Made by a program: the position numbers and the translations under genes
Notes under the pieces: model-generated
The model's database searches: none
Told to the model about the DNA's origin: nothing
Seen by the model: only the letters and a program-made list of their open reading frames with translations
Shown: positions 26,337-34,470 of the stretch, in pieces
Layout: every line of letters begins with the position of its first letter
Position numbering within the stretch: position 1 is the stretch's first letter
From: JBEKHT01 sp049511715
GTDB lineage: Bacteria; Chloroflexota; Anaerolineae; Anaerolineales; RBG-16-64-43
Reading direction: 5' to 3'
Assembly (NCBI GenBank): GCA_049511715.1
Contig: JBEKXU010000009.1
Location: 1 to 64,000 of the forward strand
DNA length: 64,000 bases

Positions 26337-27596
26337 ATGTTCTTGGACGAAGCGGAAATCAAGGTGCGCGGAGGGCGGGGGGGCGATGGCATGCTGCACT
26401 TCCATCGGGAGAAGTATGTGCCTCTGGGCGGGCCGGATGGAGGCGACGGAGGTCGGGGCGGGGATGTGCTTGTTCGCGTGGAGCGAAGCCTAAACACCCT
26501 CTACCATCTTCATCACCGCAGGCTCTACAATGCGGAAGATGGCCGCCGAGGCGGCTCAAGCAACAAAACCGGCCGATCCGGTGCCGACTCCGTCATTCTG
26601 GTCCCTCTGGGCACCCAGGTGCGCGAGGTCTCCTCCGGGCAACTGCTGGGTGACCTGACGCAGCCTGGGCAGTCCCTGCGGGTGGCCAAAGGAGGGCGGG
26701 GAGGGCGGGGCAATCCCCATTTTGCATCGGCGAGCAATCAGACCCCCCATCTTGCCGAAAAGGGTGAGTTGGGAGAGGAGCGAAGGCTGAGGCTGGAGTT
26801 GCGCCTGATCGCCGATATCGGGCTGGTGGGCGCACCCAACGCGGGCAAGAGTACCTTCCTGGCGGCGGTCACGGCCGCCCACCCAAAGATCGGCGCCTAC
26901 CCGTTCACGACCACCGAGCCCAACCTGGGGGTCGCGACCATCGATTCGAGGACCCTGGTCCTCTCAGATATTCCCGGGTTGCTGGAAGGCGCGCACCTTG
27001 GAGTGGGTCTGGGCTTCGCATTTCTGCGCCATGTTTCCAGGACCCGGGTGCTCATCCATCTTCTGGATGGAGCGGGGGCCGACCCGTTGGCGGACTACTC
27101 CCAGATCAACACGGAGATCGCTCTGTATGACCCCGAGATGGCTGGCAAGCCTCAGATCGTTGCCCTGAACAAGATGGACCTGCCGCAAGCTCAGGCCCAC
27201 TGGCCGCAGGTCAGCGAAACGATCAAGAGCAAAGGCAGGGAGGTATTCGCCATTTCAGCGCTGAATCGCCAGGGGGTTCGCGACGTGCTCAACCGAGCCG
27301 CGCAGATTCTGGATACCCTCCCGCCCCGAGATTCTGGCTCCGGAGAACTCCCAATCTATCGGCCGGTCGAGGAACCAGACTTTGCCATCGTGCGGGAAGG
27401 GGAGGGAGCCTGGAGGGTTCGAGGCCGGCGCATTGAGCGGGCGGCTCAGATGACTTTCTGGGAGTACGATGAGGCCGTGGAACGCTTCCAGAGAATCATG
27501 GAGGCTGCAGGCATCTACGATGCTTTGCGCGCGGCAGGGGTAAAGGAAGGGGACACCGTGCTCATCGGTGAACAGGATCTGGAGTGGCACGACTAG
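26337..27596 (+). CDS. obg: Obg-family GTPase (ObgE/CgtA)
   Basis: This is a large-subunit assembly GTPase of about 419 residues. The glycine-rich Obg fold (FLDEAEIKVRGGRGGDGMLHFHREK) is followed by the GTPase domain with G1 GAPNAGKSTF near residue 167, switch TTTEPNLGV, G3 DIPGLLEGA, and G4 NKMD, and then a C-terminal OCT domain (from about residue 340) as found in Gram-positive and Chloroflexota members. The ATG at 26337 gives the canonical MFLDEA start; a start at 26307 is open but lacks a ribosome-binding site. Its end overlaps nadD by 13 bases, a common pairing. Confidence 0.95.
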   Translation: MFLDEAEIKVRGGRGGDGMLHFHREKYVPLGGPDGGDGGRGGDVLVRVERSLNTLYHLHHRRLYNAEDGRRGGSSNKTGRSGADSVILVPLGTQVREVSSGQLLGDLTQPGQSLRVAKGGRGGRGNPHFASASNQTPHLAEKGELGEERRLRLELRLIADIGLVGAPNAGKSTFLAAVTAAHPKIGAYPFTTTEPNLGVATIDSRTLVLSDIPGLLEGAHLGVGLGFAFLRHVSRTRVLIHLLDGAGADPLADYSQINTEIALYDPEMAGKPQIVALNKMDLPQAQAHWPQVSETIKSKGREVFAISALNRQGVRDVLNRAAQILDTLPPRDSGSGELPIYRPVEEPDFAIVREGEGAWRVRGRRIERAAQMTFWEYDEAVERFQRIMEAAGIYDALRAAGVKEGDTVLIGEQDLEWHD

Positions 27597-28189
27597 CGGT
27601 CTTCGGCGGCAGTTTCGATCCCCCGCATCTAGGCCACCTCATCCTGGCCGAGGAGGCGCTGGCTGCCTTGGACCTTGAGCAGGTGCTCTGGGTATTGACG
27701 CCGCAGCCACCCCACAAGCGAGGTCAGTCCCTTTCTCCGGTTCCGATCCGTTTGCAGATGGTTGCGCAGGCCATTCAGGGCAACTCCCGCTTCGTCCTCT
27801 CCCGGGTTGACCTGGAAAGGCCCGGCCCTCAGTATGCCGTCGACACGGTTGACATTCTCCGGTCGGAATCTCCTGGCCACGAATGGACTTTCCTCATCGG
27901 GGAGGACTCGCTCCGGGACCTGCCAACCTGGTCCCGCTCCAGGGAGTTAATCGAAAAGTGCACTCTGGGCGTGATGCGCCGCCCCGGGATCCGCTGGGAC
28001 GAAAAGAGCCTCGAGAGAGATCTCCCCGGGATTGGCCAGCGGTTGCGATTCTTCCCAGCGCCCTTTGTGGACATCTCCTCTACCCAGATCCGCCAGCGGG
28101 CCCGGGAGGGACGGCCGATCCGGTATCTGGTTCCCCACGGGGTTTGGGAGGTCATTGAGCAATCCGGGATCTATCGGCACCCTGCATAA
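27584..28189 (+). CDS. nadD: Nicotinate-nucleotide adenylyltransferase
   Basis: This 201-residue enzyme transfers AMP from ATP to nicotinate mononucleotide in NAD synthesis. The nucleotidyltransferase motifs are complete: GGSFDPPHLGHL at residues 8-19 and the C-terminal ISSTQIRQRAREG. LIGEDSLRDLPTW and LGVMRRPG are the NadD substrate segments. The GTG start at 27584 lies inside the last codons of obg, so expression is probably coupled. Confidence 0.95.
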   Translation: MARLAVFGGSFDPPHLGHLILAEEALAALDLEQVLWVLTPQPPHKRGQSLSPVPIRLQMVAQAIQGNSRFVLSRVDLERPGPQYAVDTVDILRSESPGHEWTFLIGEDSLRDLPTWSRSRELIEKCTLGVMRRPGIRWDEKSLERDLPGIGQRLRFFPAPFVDISSTQIRQRAREGRPIRYLVPHGVWEVIEQSGIYRHPA

Positions 28190-28297
28190 TTCCCCGCGAC
28201 CCTCCTTTCCCGCGGCGGTCTAGGCTCATGCGGCTCTTCCCCGCCAGGACTTAACCTGGCTAGCAGGCCGGTGGCTCGGGACGTTTCGTTGTTGCTG

Positions 28298-28323
28298 CAG
28301 GGCCTTCCTCGAGAACGGCCCTG
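28298..28323. terminator. Hairpin between convergent nadD and Xer-like gene
   Basis: CAGGGCC at 28298-28304 pairs with GGCCCTG at 28317-28323 around a 12-base loop. It sits between two convergent genes but has no T-tract, so it is a tentative terminator. Confidence 0.3.
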
Positions 28324-28434
28324 AAGCCTCAAGCTATCGGGGTTGTAGGTTGGCGGAAGTCGTTCTTTTGGCGTTGGAGGGGAGGGTCGGCTCGGAAGCC
28401 AGGAGGGAACCAGGCTCCGTCGCGAGGCACCTCC

Positions 28435-29394
28435 TCAGAGGGGAGGAGCGGCGAGCTTGTCGATCTTCTTCCCGATCTCTCTCCATTGAATGCGGCTGAG
28501 GCCCAGCTTCTCGCGCACGCGTTCCGGCGGTATGTGGTTTTCTCGATCCCGGACGGCGCAGGTCCATCGGCACATGTCAAACGAAAGGTGTTTGTCGAGC
28601 CTGGAGATCTGACCCAGATCTTCAAGCAGGTACTCGAGCCTGCGGGGGGACCAGGGGAAGACTTGATCTATCGGTCCATACTGTTCCCTGTACTCGCGGA
28701 AGGCCAAGGCCCACTCGGTCGACAGGCTCAGCTTTCTTTCCTTGAATCGCAGTCGAGGATTACTGTAGCGCACGAAAAGATAAGCCCCGTCCGCTTCCTC
28801 CGCCGCCACATGGCTGAGCTTTAAGGCTAGGCATTCGCCTTTCTTGATTCCGGTCTCGAGCAGGAGGTCCAGCAGGGTAAACGGCCGCGAGTCGGGCTTG
28901 GTTTCCAGGGTCCCCTGTCGCAGGCCACGGGCGACCTCCATCAAGGCCTGCTGTTCGGCCGCGGTGAGGATTTCCGGCAGAGGACTAAGGACGGTCTCCT
29001 GGAGGATCGCTTGGGCCGGGTCTCCATGAATGGCGCCTACCTGGTCAATGAACCGGAAAAAACTCTTCAGGGAAGTGACGCGCCGGGCGTAGGTCTTGGG
29101 GCTGCATGGGATGCCCCGTTCCTTCCTCATCCACCTCAAGAAGGACTGGAGGTCCGTGGTTCCTATTTCCCCGATTGCTCGTCCGGCACCGAGGTACCTG
29201 GCCAGAAGACTGAGGTCGGCGGCAAAGGCTTTGATGGTGTTGGTGGCCATGCCGCTCTGCTCCAAGTGGGCCCTCCAGACCACGAGAGCGGTTTTAAGGG
29301 ATGCCTCGGACTGCAGGCCGTGCTGCGAAAGCATGCTCGCCTCATCGGGCTTCAAGTGATCTCCTCGGGATCCCCTTGAGTAGACCTGAGCCAT
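28435..29394 (-). CDS. Tyrosine-recombinase-fold protein lacking catalytic residues
   Basis: This 319-residue protein has the two-domain Xer/integrase layout: an N-terminal SAM-like core-binding domain (residues 30-120, with NTIKAFAADLSLLARYL and KTYARRVTSLKSFFRFI) and a C-terminal region starting at LTAAEQQALM. The catalytic set R-K-HxxR-H-Y is mostly missing. The first Arg is Lys184 (TGIKKGE for the usual TGLRxSE). The HxxR is DMCR (His to Asp273, Arg276 kept). The second His is Leu299 (LGLS for LGHS), and the place of the nucleophilic Tyr is Gly308. Strand transfer is therefore unlikely; DNA binding may remain. Codons MM are GTG-ATG; I used the ATG. No att sites or mobile genes flank it. 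Confidence 0.75.
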   Translation of the reverse strand: MAQVYSRGSRGDHLKPDEASMLSQHGLQSEASLKTALVVWRAHLEQSGMATNTIKAFAADLSLLARYLGAGRAIGEIGTTDLQSFLRWMRKERGIPCSPKTYARRVTSLKSFFRFIDQVGAIHGDPAQAILQETVLSPLPEILTAAEQQALMEVARGLRQGTLETKPDSRPFTLLDLLLETGIKKGECLALKLSHVAAEEADGAYLFVRYSNPRLRFKERKLSLSTEWALAFREYREQYGPIDQVFPWSPRRLEYLLEDLGQISRLDKHLSFDMCRWTCAVRDRENHIPPERVREKLGLSRIQWREIGKKIDKLAAPPL

Positions 29395-29559
29395 CACCCC
29401 CCCCGTCTGTGTGGCCCTTCAGGTCGGGCCGTCCCCCTCCGTCGCCTGTGAGGGCCCCTTTGATTCTATGTCGGCATCCTCAGGTCGCTGCCCCCGGCGA
29501 GCCGGAAAGAAGCAACTCAGGCAGGCCGTGAGACGCGGCGCTGCGCGCGGGTCCCTCCC

Positions 29560-30681
29560 TCAGGGATCCAGCGCTTGCTGCAGAAGGGTGCGAATCGCGT
29601 CGGGGCGGGGGAGCTGGACGTCCGCGTGTCCGGGAGTGATCCAACCATAGCATTGGGTCGGCGAAACGATCCGGTAGCGGCGGATGTTGCTGGGATTCGC
29701 GTTGGTTGCCATCCCGGCAAACGGCAACAGATCCTGGAAGGTCAGGTCCCCGCTGACGTATTGGCTGAGCTGGCTAAAGAAGCCAGGCAGATTGGAAAGA
29801 GCATTCAGGCTGAGGGCCTTCTGGGCAACGGCTACCAGCACCTCTTGTTGCCTGCGGTCACGATCAAAGTCGCTGGTCGTGTATCTGGCCCGTACGTACC
29901 ACAAAGCGGTGGCCCCATCCATGTGGACGAGTCCAGCATGGACCGTGTATTGGCCGTATCCGGCGCGGTGATCCGTGAGAGTTTGCCCGACTTGCACATC
30001 GATCCCCCCCAGGGAATTCACCAGCGCTTGGAATCCGGAAAAGTCCATGAGCACCCAGTGATCGACGCGCAGACCGAAGTTGTACATGAGGGTGTCCTTG
30101 AACAGGCCAAAGTTGCCACCGGGGTAGCCCAGGCTGGCTCCAATGGGGAAAGCGACGTTGATGCGCTGCATCCCGTAAGCAGGGATGTAGACGTAGAGGT
30201 CCCGCGGGAATGAGATCAAGGTGACAGTTCCCTTGGTGGGGTTTAGGGACAGGATGATGATCGTGTCCGTGTTAAAGCCTCCTCCCGTCGGGCGCACGTC
30301 GCTTCCCAGAAGGGCAATATTCATGACCCCCGTGCCCAACTCGATGGGCGGTACGGGCGACGGAATGGCTGTCGGGGCTGGGTAGACCGGCCCGGCGTAC
30401 GGAGCCCAGGGCTGCCGCCCAGAAGAAGGGGGGGTAGGGGTGGCGAGACCATTCGGCAGCAGGCCGGTGTTGTTCACGAACGGCGCGAGCTGTGTCGATA
30501 GGCCAGGGAGAAACGGTGTGGGCGTGTTGGCTTCGGGCAGGAACGGAGACGGAGTGGGGGAGAACCCCGCCAGTTGCGGAGGGACCGTACTGGTCACACC
30601 GGTCGACCCCAATCCGCAGGCCGTCAACCCCAGAGCGATAACCGTCAGCCCTACCCATCGGCTCAAACGGTTGGAACTCAT
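29560..30681 (-). CDS. LytR-CpsA-Psr (LCP) family lipoprotein
   Basis: This 373-residue LCP enzyme probably joins a glycopolymer to peptidoglycan or another acceptor outside the membrane. A lipoprotein signal ends in LTAC near residue 22, where most LCP proteins have a plain N-terminal membrane helix. A Pro/Thr/Ser-rich linker (about 25-112) follows, then the LCP domain with ALLGSDVRP, TDTIIILSLNP, ISFPRDLYVYIP, GGIDVQV and YVRARYTTSDFDRDRRQQEVL, which carry the conserved Asp and Arg residues. The ATG has a good AAAGGAG ahead of it. A TATAAT (30733-30728 on the minus strand) is the likely -10. Confidence 0.92.
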   Translation of the reverse strand: MSSNRLSRWVGLTVIALGLTACGLGSTGVTSTVPPQLAGFSPTPSPFLPEANTPTPFLPGLSTQLAPFVNNTGLLPNGLATPTPPSSGRQPWAPYAGPVYPAPTAIPSPVPPIELGTGVMNIALLGSDVRPTGGGFNTDTIIILSLNPTKGTVTLISFPRDLYVYIPAYGMQRINVAFPIGASLGYPGGNFGLFKDTLMYNFGLRVDHWVLMDFSGFQALVNSLGGIDVQVGQTLTDHRAGYGQYTVHAGLVHMDGATALWYVRARYTTSDFDRDRRQQEVLVAVAQKALSLNALSNLPGFFSQLSQYVSGDLTFQDLLPFAGMATNANPSNIRRYRIVSPTQCYGWITPGHADVQLPRPDAIRTLLQQALDP

Positions 30682-30733
30682 TCAAACTCCTTTCTCTTCT
30701 TCGCACCGCTTTGCGGTCGCAATTACGATTATA

Positions 30734-30766
30734 AGCGGGCCCAGGTTTCTGCGGCCTGGGCCCGCT
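30734..30766. terminator. Strong 12-bp palindrome upstream of the LCP gene
   Basis: AGCGGGCCCAGG at 30734-30745 pairs perfectly with 30755-30766 around a nine-base loop. It lies about 110 bases past the end of the kinase-like gene and directly before the -10 box of the LCP gene on the same strand, so it may end the first transcript or act as an operator over the LCP promoter. There is no long T-tract. Confidence 0.5.
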
Positions 30767-30878
30767 CCAAGGGAGTTTTATTGGGCGCAATCGGGTGATT
30801 TCTATGGAGGGAGCGTCCGAAGGAGGCCGGGGCGCTTCGTGGAGAGCGCGGAGGAACCGCGAGCGACCGGGGCCGACG

Positions 30879-33272
30879 CTAGACCGACTCCAAAGGGAAG
30901 AGGGCTTGGAAGGTGGTTCCCTGATTCGGTGCGCTTTCCAGCCAGAGGCGACCACCCATCCGCTGGACGAGGATGTTGGCCACCGCCAGGCCCACCCCGA
31001 GGTCTCCCAGTCCCTCAATCGGCTGCCCTGCGGTGCGGGAAACCCGGTCAAACACGCGCGGATAATCTTCCGAGGCGATGCCGGGGCCCCCGTCGTGCAT
31101 CGATATCAGCAAGGAGGGTCTCGAGCTCCCCTCAACAGAGACCGCCACAGCGCGTATTTCAACAGTTTGGTGGGCGGGTGTGGCCAAGACCGCGTTGTGA
31201 ATCAGGTGTTCAGCGACTTGCTGCAGAGTTCCCGGATCCAACTGAACCGAAGATAGCTCCTCGGCCACCTCCATATGAATTACGAGGCCCTTTTCTTGGA
31301 TGACGTCGCGCGAGGATCCCAGGCTGGACTCTAAGATCTCTCCCACGGAAACTGGCCCTTTTTCCGTGGGGAGCTCTTTGTCATGAATGAGGGCGACTTT
31401 TTCCAGCGCCTGGACTAAGGTGTTGGTGCGGGCCAGTGAGGCTCGCACCCGTTCCAGGGTTTTCCTCCCGAGGCCCCCATCTTTTCGGCCGGCATCCAGG
31501 AGAAGATGATCGGCATAGGAAACAGCCAGGGACATTGGGTGATGAAGCTCCTTGATCAGTGCCGCCACCAGTTCACGATCGACCACGGGCAGTCCGGCAA
31601 CTTCCCAGCTTCCGGCCGAACCGCCTGCCCGCTCCTCTCTCTGCTCAGCCAGCTCTTTTTCTGCGCGCTCTAGCGCGAGGCGCAGCGCTGTGGTCTGCTC
31701 ACTCCCTTGGGCCTGGGACTCTTGCGGAGCCAATTGTGCGGCACTGACTAGGTCCTGAGCACTCTGCAGAGCCTCTTGGAGCTTCCCCACTCGGCCTTCG
31801 CGATCGGCTATGGCCTGGAGGAGATTCTCTTCGAGGCGGACGGCTTCGTTTTCCATCGAGATCCGCGCCTCGGCGCCGGCTCCGCTGGCCGCCGCGATCG
31901 CCTCGGAGGCCGCCGAGACGGTCTCCGTAGCCATCTGCCCCGAGCGTTGCAATTCGGCTTCCAATTCTGCTATTCGTGTCCGCAGGTGATCGATCTCGGC
32001 TGCCCCCAGTACGGAGGTCGTGCGAGAGGGAGCTGGAGTTGCGCCGGGGTAGGCGACTTGACCCGAGGGTTGCAGCACTAGCGACAACGGCAGGGCGAAC
32101 CATTCGAAGGCGTCTTGGTCTTCCTGTGTCCAGGGGAGGGAGGTGCGAGCCTTGGTCAGGAGAACGGCGGAGTGCTGCCCATCCCCCGGCGGCAGCGGGA
32201 GAAGGAGAACCGAACCGGCTTGGTCCAGACCCGCCTGCTCCAGCAGCACGCGGAGATCCGGCGGCATTTCGTCGCTTGCAATGCGGGCGGACTCTCCGTC
32301 CTGAAATACGGTTGGGAGAAACGGATCCTGTGCGACCTTTTGCCTCAGTTCAGGGATGGGGGTGGAGCTCTGGCACTGCAATCCGCCCACCGTCCGAAGT
32401 TCCGCTGCCTCTGGATCCCATGTCAGGAGCAGAGCCGCTTGAGCACTCGCCAACTGGCCGATCCAACCGGCAGCCCAAGTCGCTCGCTCCACTTCGCCGC
32501 CCCTGGGTTCGAAAATGGGGAACGGCCTCCCGCTGACGGGATGGGGAGGCGTGCCGCCGGGGGCACTCTGCTGGCCTTCCGGTCCAAGGCCGCGCTGAGC
32601 GGTTTCCCACTGCATGCGACTAGTCACTTGGTAGGCCAGAAGCGGATAGGCGATGAGTTCAGTCAGGCGGGTGTACTCGGCTAGGTCGCCAGTGGAACTG
32701 CCCACGAAGATCTGCAGAACAGCGCCGAGAAGCAGGAGCGTGAGCGCCGCCAGTGCGGGCCTCCAGGAAACCGGACGTCGAACCCCGAGCAGGACGGTCA
32801 TCACAATCAGGGCCAACGCGCGCAGCACCTCCCAGGAGGGGGAGAGGATCGTGGCGTTGAAATTCAGGTCCGGCACGATGGCCACGGTATTGGCCAGAAG
32901 GTATGTGAACGCAATCGCCAGAGCCCCGGTCAGGACTACCAGGGTCGGGATGAGGAGATCCGCAATCCTTGATCGCCGGGGGGCAAGGAAGATCCAGCCA
33001 AAGACCAGGGCGGAGGCGAGGGAAACAGCCCGCTCAAGATTCCCGACAACGGTTCGCTGAAGTGCGCCCTGCCCGACCGATCCCCACCCCCCCGCCATGA
33101 GCAAGATGGCTTGGAAGATCAGCAGGGCGAGCAAACCCGCCCAGACGCGTCGCCGGGTGTCAGGATTTAGGCGCTTGCGGTAGGACAGGGCGATGAGGAT
33201 CGTCAGCCCCAAGACCAGGACGATGAAAAGGTGGCAAAAGAAGCTGGCTTGAGCGGTGGTGAAGATGTCCAT
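30879..33272 (-). CDS. Orphan histidine-kinase-like membrane protein, H-box altered
   Basis: This protein of about 797 residues has six to seven N-terminal membrane helices (residues 1-215), a GAF-like segment (about 255-400), a coiled coil (about 425-550), and a kinase-type C-terminus. The dimerisation helix reads IKELHHPMSLAVSYADHLL where kinases have SHELRTPL: the phospho-accepting His is Lys (codon at 31551-31553). The ATPase domain looks complete, with an N box (HLIHNAVLATP), DGGPGI and GVGLAVAN. No response regulator is adjacent. It may bind ATP and signal allosterically, or use one of the two following His residues. The ATG at 33272 is chosen over a TTG nine codons earlier. Confidence 0.8.
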   Translation of the reverse strand: MDIFTTAQASFFCHLFIVLVLGLTILIALSYRKRLNPDTRRRVWAGLLALLIFQAILLMAGGWGSVGQGALQRTVVGNLERAVSLASALVFGWIFLAPRRSRIADLLIPTLVVLTGALAIAFTYLLANTVAIVPDLNFNATILSPSWEVLRALALIVMTVLLGVRRPVSWRPALAALTLLLLGAVLQIFVGSSTGDLAEYTRLTELIAYPLLAYQVTSRMQWETAQRGLGPEGQQSAPGGTPPHPVSGRPFPIFEPRGGEVERATWAAGWIGQLASAQAALLLTWDPEAAELRTVGGLQCQSSTPIPELRQKVAQDPFLPTVFQDGESARIASDEMPPDLRVLLEQAGLDQAGSVLLLPLPPGDGQHSAVLLTKARTSLPWTQEDQDAFEWFALPLSLVLQPSGQVAYPGATPAPSRTTSVLGAAEIDHLRTRIAELEAELQRSGQMATETVSAASEAIAAASGAGAEARISMENEAVRLEENLLQAIADREGRVGKLQEALQSAQDLVSAAQLAPQESQAQGSEQTTALRLALERAEKELAEQREERAGGSAGSWEVAGLPVVDRELVAALIKELHHPMSLAVSYADHLLLDAGRKDGGLGRKTLERVRASLARTNTLVQALEKVALIHDKELPTEKGPVSVGEILESSLGSSRDVIQEKGLVIHMEVAEELSSVQLDPGTLQQVAEHLIHNAVLATPAHQTVEIRAVAVSVEGSSRPSLLISMHDGGPGIASEDYPRVFDRVSRTAGQPIEGLGDLGVGLAVANILVQRMGGRLWLESAPNQGTTFQALFPLESV

Positions 33273-33405
33273 GGCTCGATGGGTGGTGGCCCTATGCAAC
33301 CTGGGCAGAGTCCGCCGCTTCCCTCATCCTATTCATCTTATCATGGCCTGCCGCGTCAGGCTCTGGGTCGCCCAGCGCAGCCAGCAGCGGGAGGGGCAGG
33401 CCTCT

Positions 33406-34107
33406 TCATCCGGCGTAGAGGATCCGACCGCAATTCCCGCAAAAAACGATCTGGTCCCCCGGGCGAGCTTGGTCAATCTGAGCCTGAGAGGGGGCGACGC
33501 CGCACGCGCCGCAGGCCCCGCCTTCGATACGGGCCACAGCCAAGCCGTGATGCGTGGTCCGCACCCGCGCATACACCTGCAGGTCCTCTGCATTCACAAC
33601 GGCAATCCCCGCCTCTCGCTGGGCTTCCAGCGTTTCCTGCCGGAGAAGCAATTCTTGCCTCTCTTCAGTCAGGCTGGCGGACTCAATCTGACGGTGCGCA
33701 TCCACATCCTTGAGGCGGCTCCGGGCTCGGTCCGCTTCCGCTTGGCTGTCGTCGACGGCCATCATTTGCTCGAGCTGGCGCTCCTCCAGCGAGGCGATGT
33801 GATTTCGCAAGGCGTTTTCCTCGCTTTGCAGGTCCAGCAATTCCTTGGGGTTCTTGACCACTCCGCTATAGAGGCGACGGGTCGTCTCCTCGAGTTTTGC
33901 CCTCTGGCTGGCGGCTTGGTCTTCGAGGTCTCGCAGGGCTCCGTGAGCCGCCTTCAGATTCCGATCCGCCAACAGAGCCTCCTGGCGCGCCGCCTCAACA
34001 TCCGGGGAGCTGGACAAGATTCTATCGATTTCCTGAAATCGGGAACCGATCCGATCCAATTCGCTGTCCAAAACCTGCATACGTTGAAGGCTCGAAACGC
34101 GACTCAT
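33406..34107 (-). CDS. Zinc-ribbon coiled-coil protein (zf-RING_7 type)
   Basis: This protein of 233 residues consists of a long antiparallel coiled coil (about 5-165), including the family signature GVVKNPKELLDLQSE, and a C-terminal C4 zinc ribbon (GACGACG then FCGNCGRILY). The family is widespread (zf-RING_7, CdsZ-like), with nucleic-acid or ribosome-related roles suspected but not settled. The ATG at 34107 is supported by an excellent promoter whose transcription start falls one to three bases before it, implying a leaderless mRNA; a TTG at 34113 would lie upstream of that start point. Confidence 0.85.
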   Translation of the reverse strand: MSRVSSLQRMQVLDSELDRIGSRFQEIDRILSSSPDVEAARQEALLADRNLKAAHGALRDLEDQAASQRAKLEETTRRLYSGVVKNPKELLDLQSEENALRNHIASLEERQLEQMMAVDDSQAEADRARSRLKDVDAHRQIESASLTEERQELLLRQETLEAQREAGIAVVNAEDLQVYARVRTTHHGLAVARIEGGACGACGVAPSQAQIDQARPGDQIVFCGNCGRILYAG

Positions 34108-34115
34108 TGCCAAGA

Positions 34116-34143
34116 ATTATAGAGAAGATGCCGGATCCGTCAA
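34116..34143 (-). promoter_or_regulatory. Leaderless promoter of the zinc-ribbon gene
   Basis: On the minus strand TTGACG (34143-34138) and a perfect TATAAT (34121-34116) are 16 bases apart. The expected start of transcription is about 34109, and the ATG is at 34107, so the mRNA should have essentially no 5' leader. Confidence 0.7.
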
Positions 34144-34277
34144 CCGATCAAGCCTTGGGGCCGCAAGAGAATTCTAATGAAACCATTCGGCAACAAGATT
34201 TGCCCACGTTCTACAATATCCGCTACCGGGAGGCTCCGGTCCCTTTCCCGCGAGAGGGACGTCTCAGGGGCTCTGGT

Positions 34278-34307
34278 TTGACCTCTCTGCAGAGCGAATG
34301 TTACAAT
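34278..34307 (+). promoter_or_regulatory. Promoter of the DUF3048 cluster
   Basis: TTGACC at 34278-34283 and TACAAT at 34302-34307 are 18 bases apart, and the -10 has a TGn extension (TGTTACAAT). Transcription should begin near 34314, about 155 bases before the first DUF3048 gene. Confidence 0.65.
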
Positions 34308-34470
34308 GCGCCCTGCCTCGCACGCATCTTCCGCCGCCCCGTCTTGCCTCCGGCGACCCCGCAGATCGCCCAAGGAAAACTTGACTGCCGCAGGTGAGAT
34401 GATCACAAGGGTTGCGAAGCAAGGGGATTGCACGGGGAACGGAATCGTTGTCTTTGAAAGGGGATTGATC

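Noticed and set aside
28435..29394. An integrase marking a genomic island
   Set aside because: Catalytic residues are missing, there is no adjacent tRNA or direct repeat, and neighbours are housekeeping genes.
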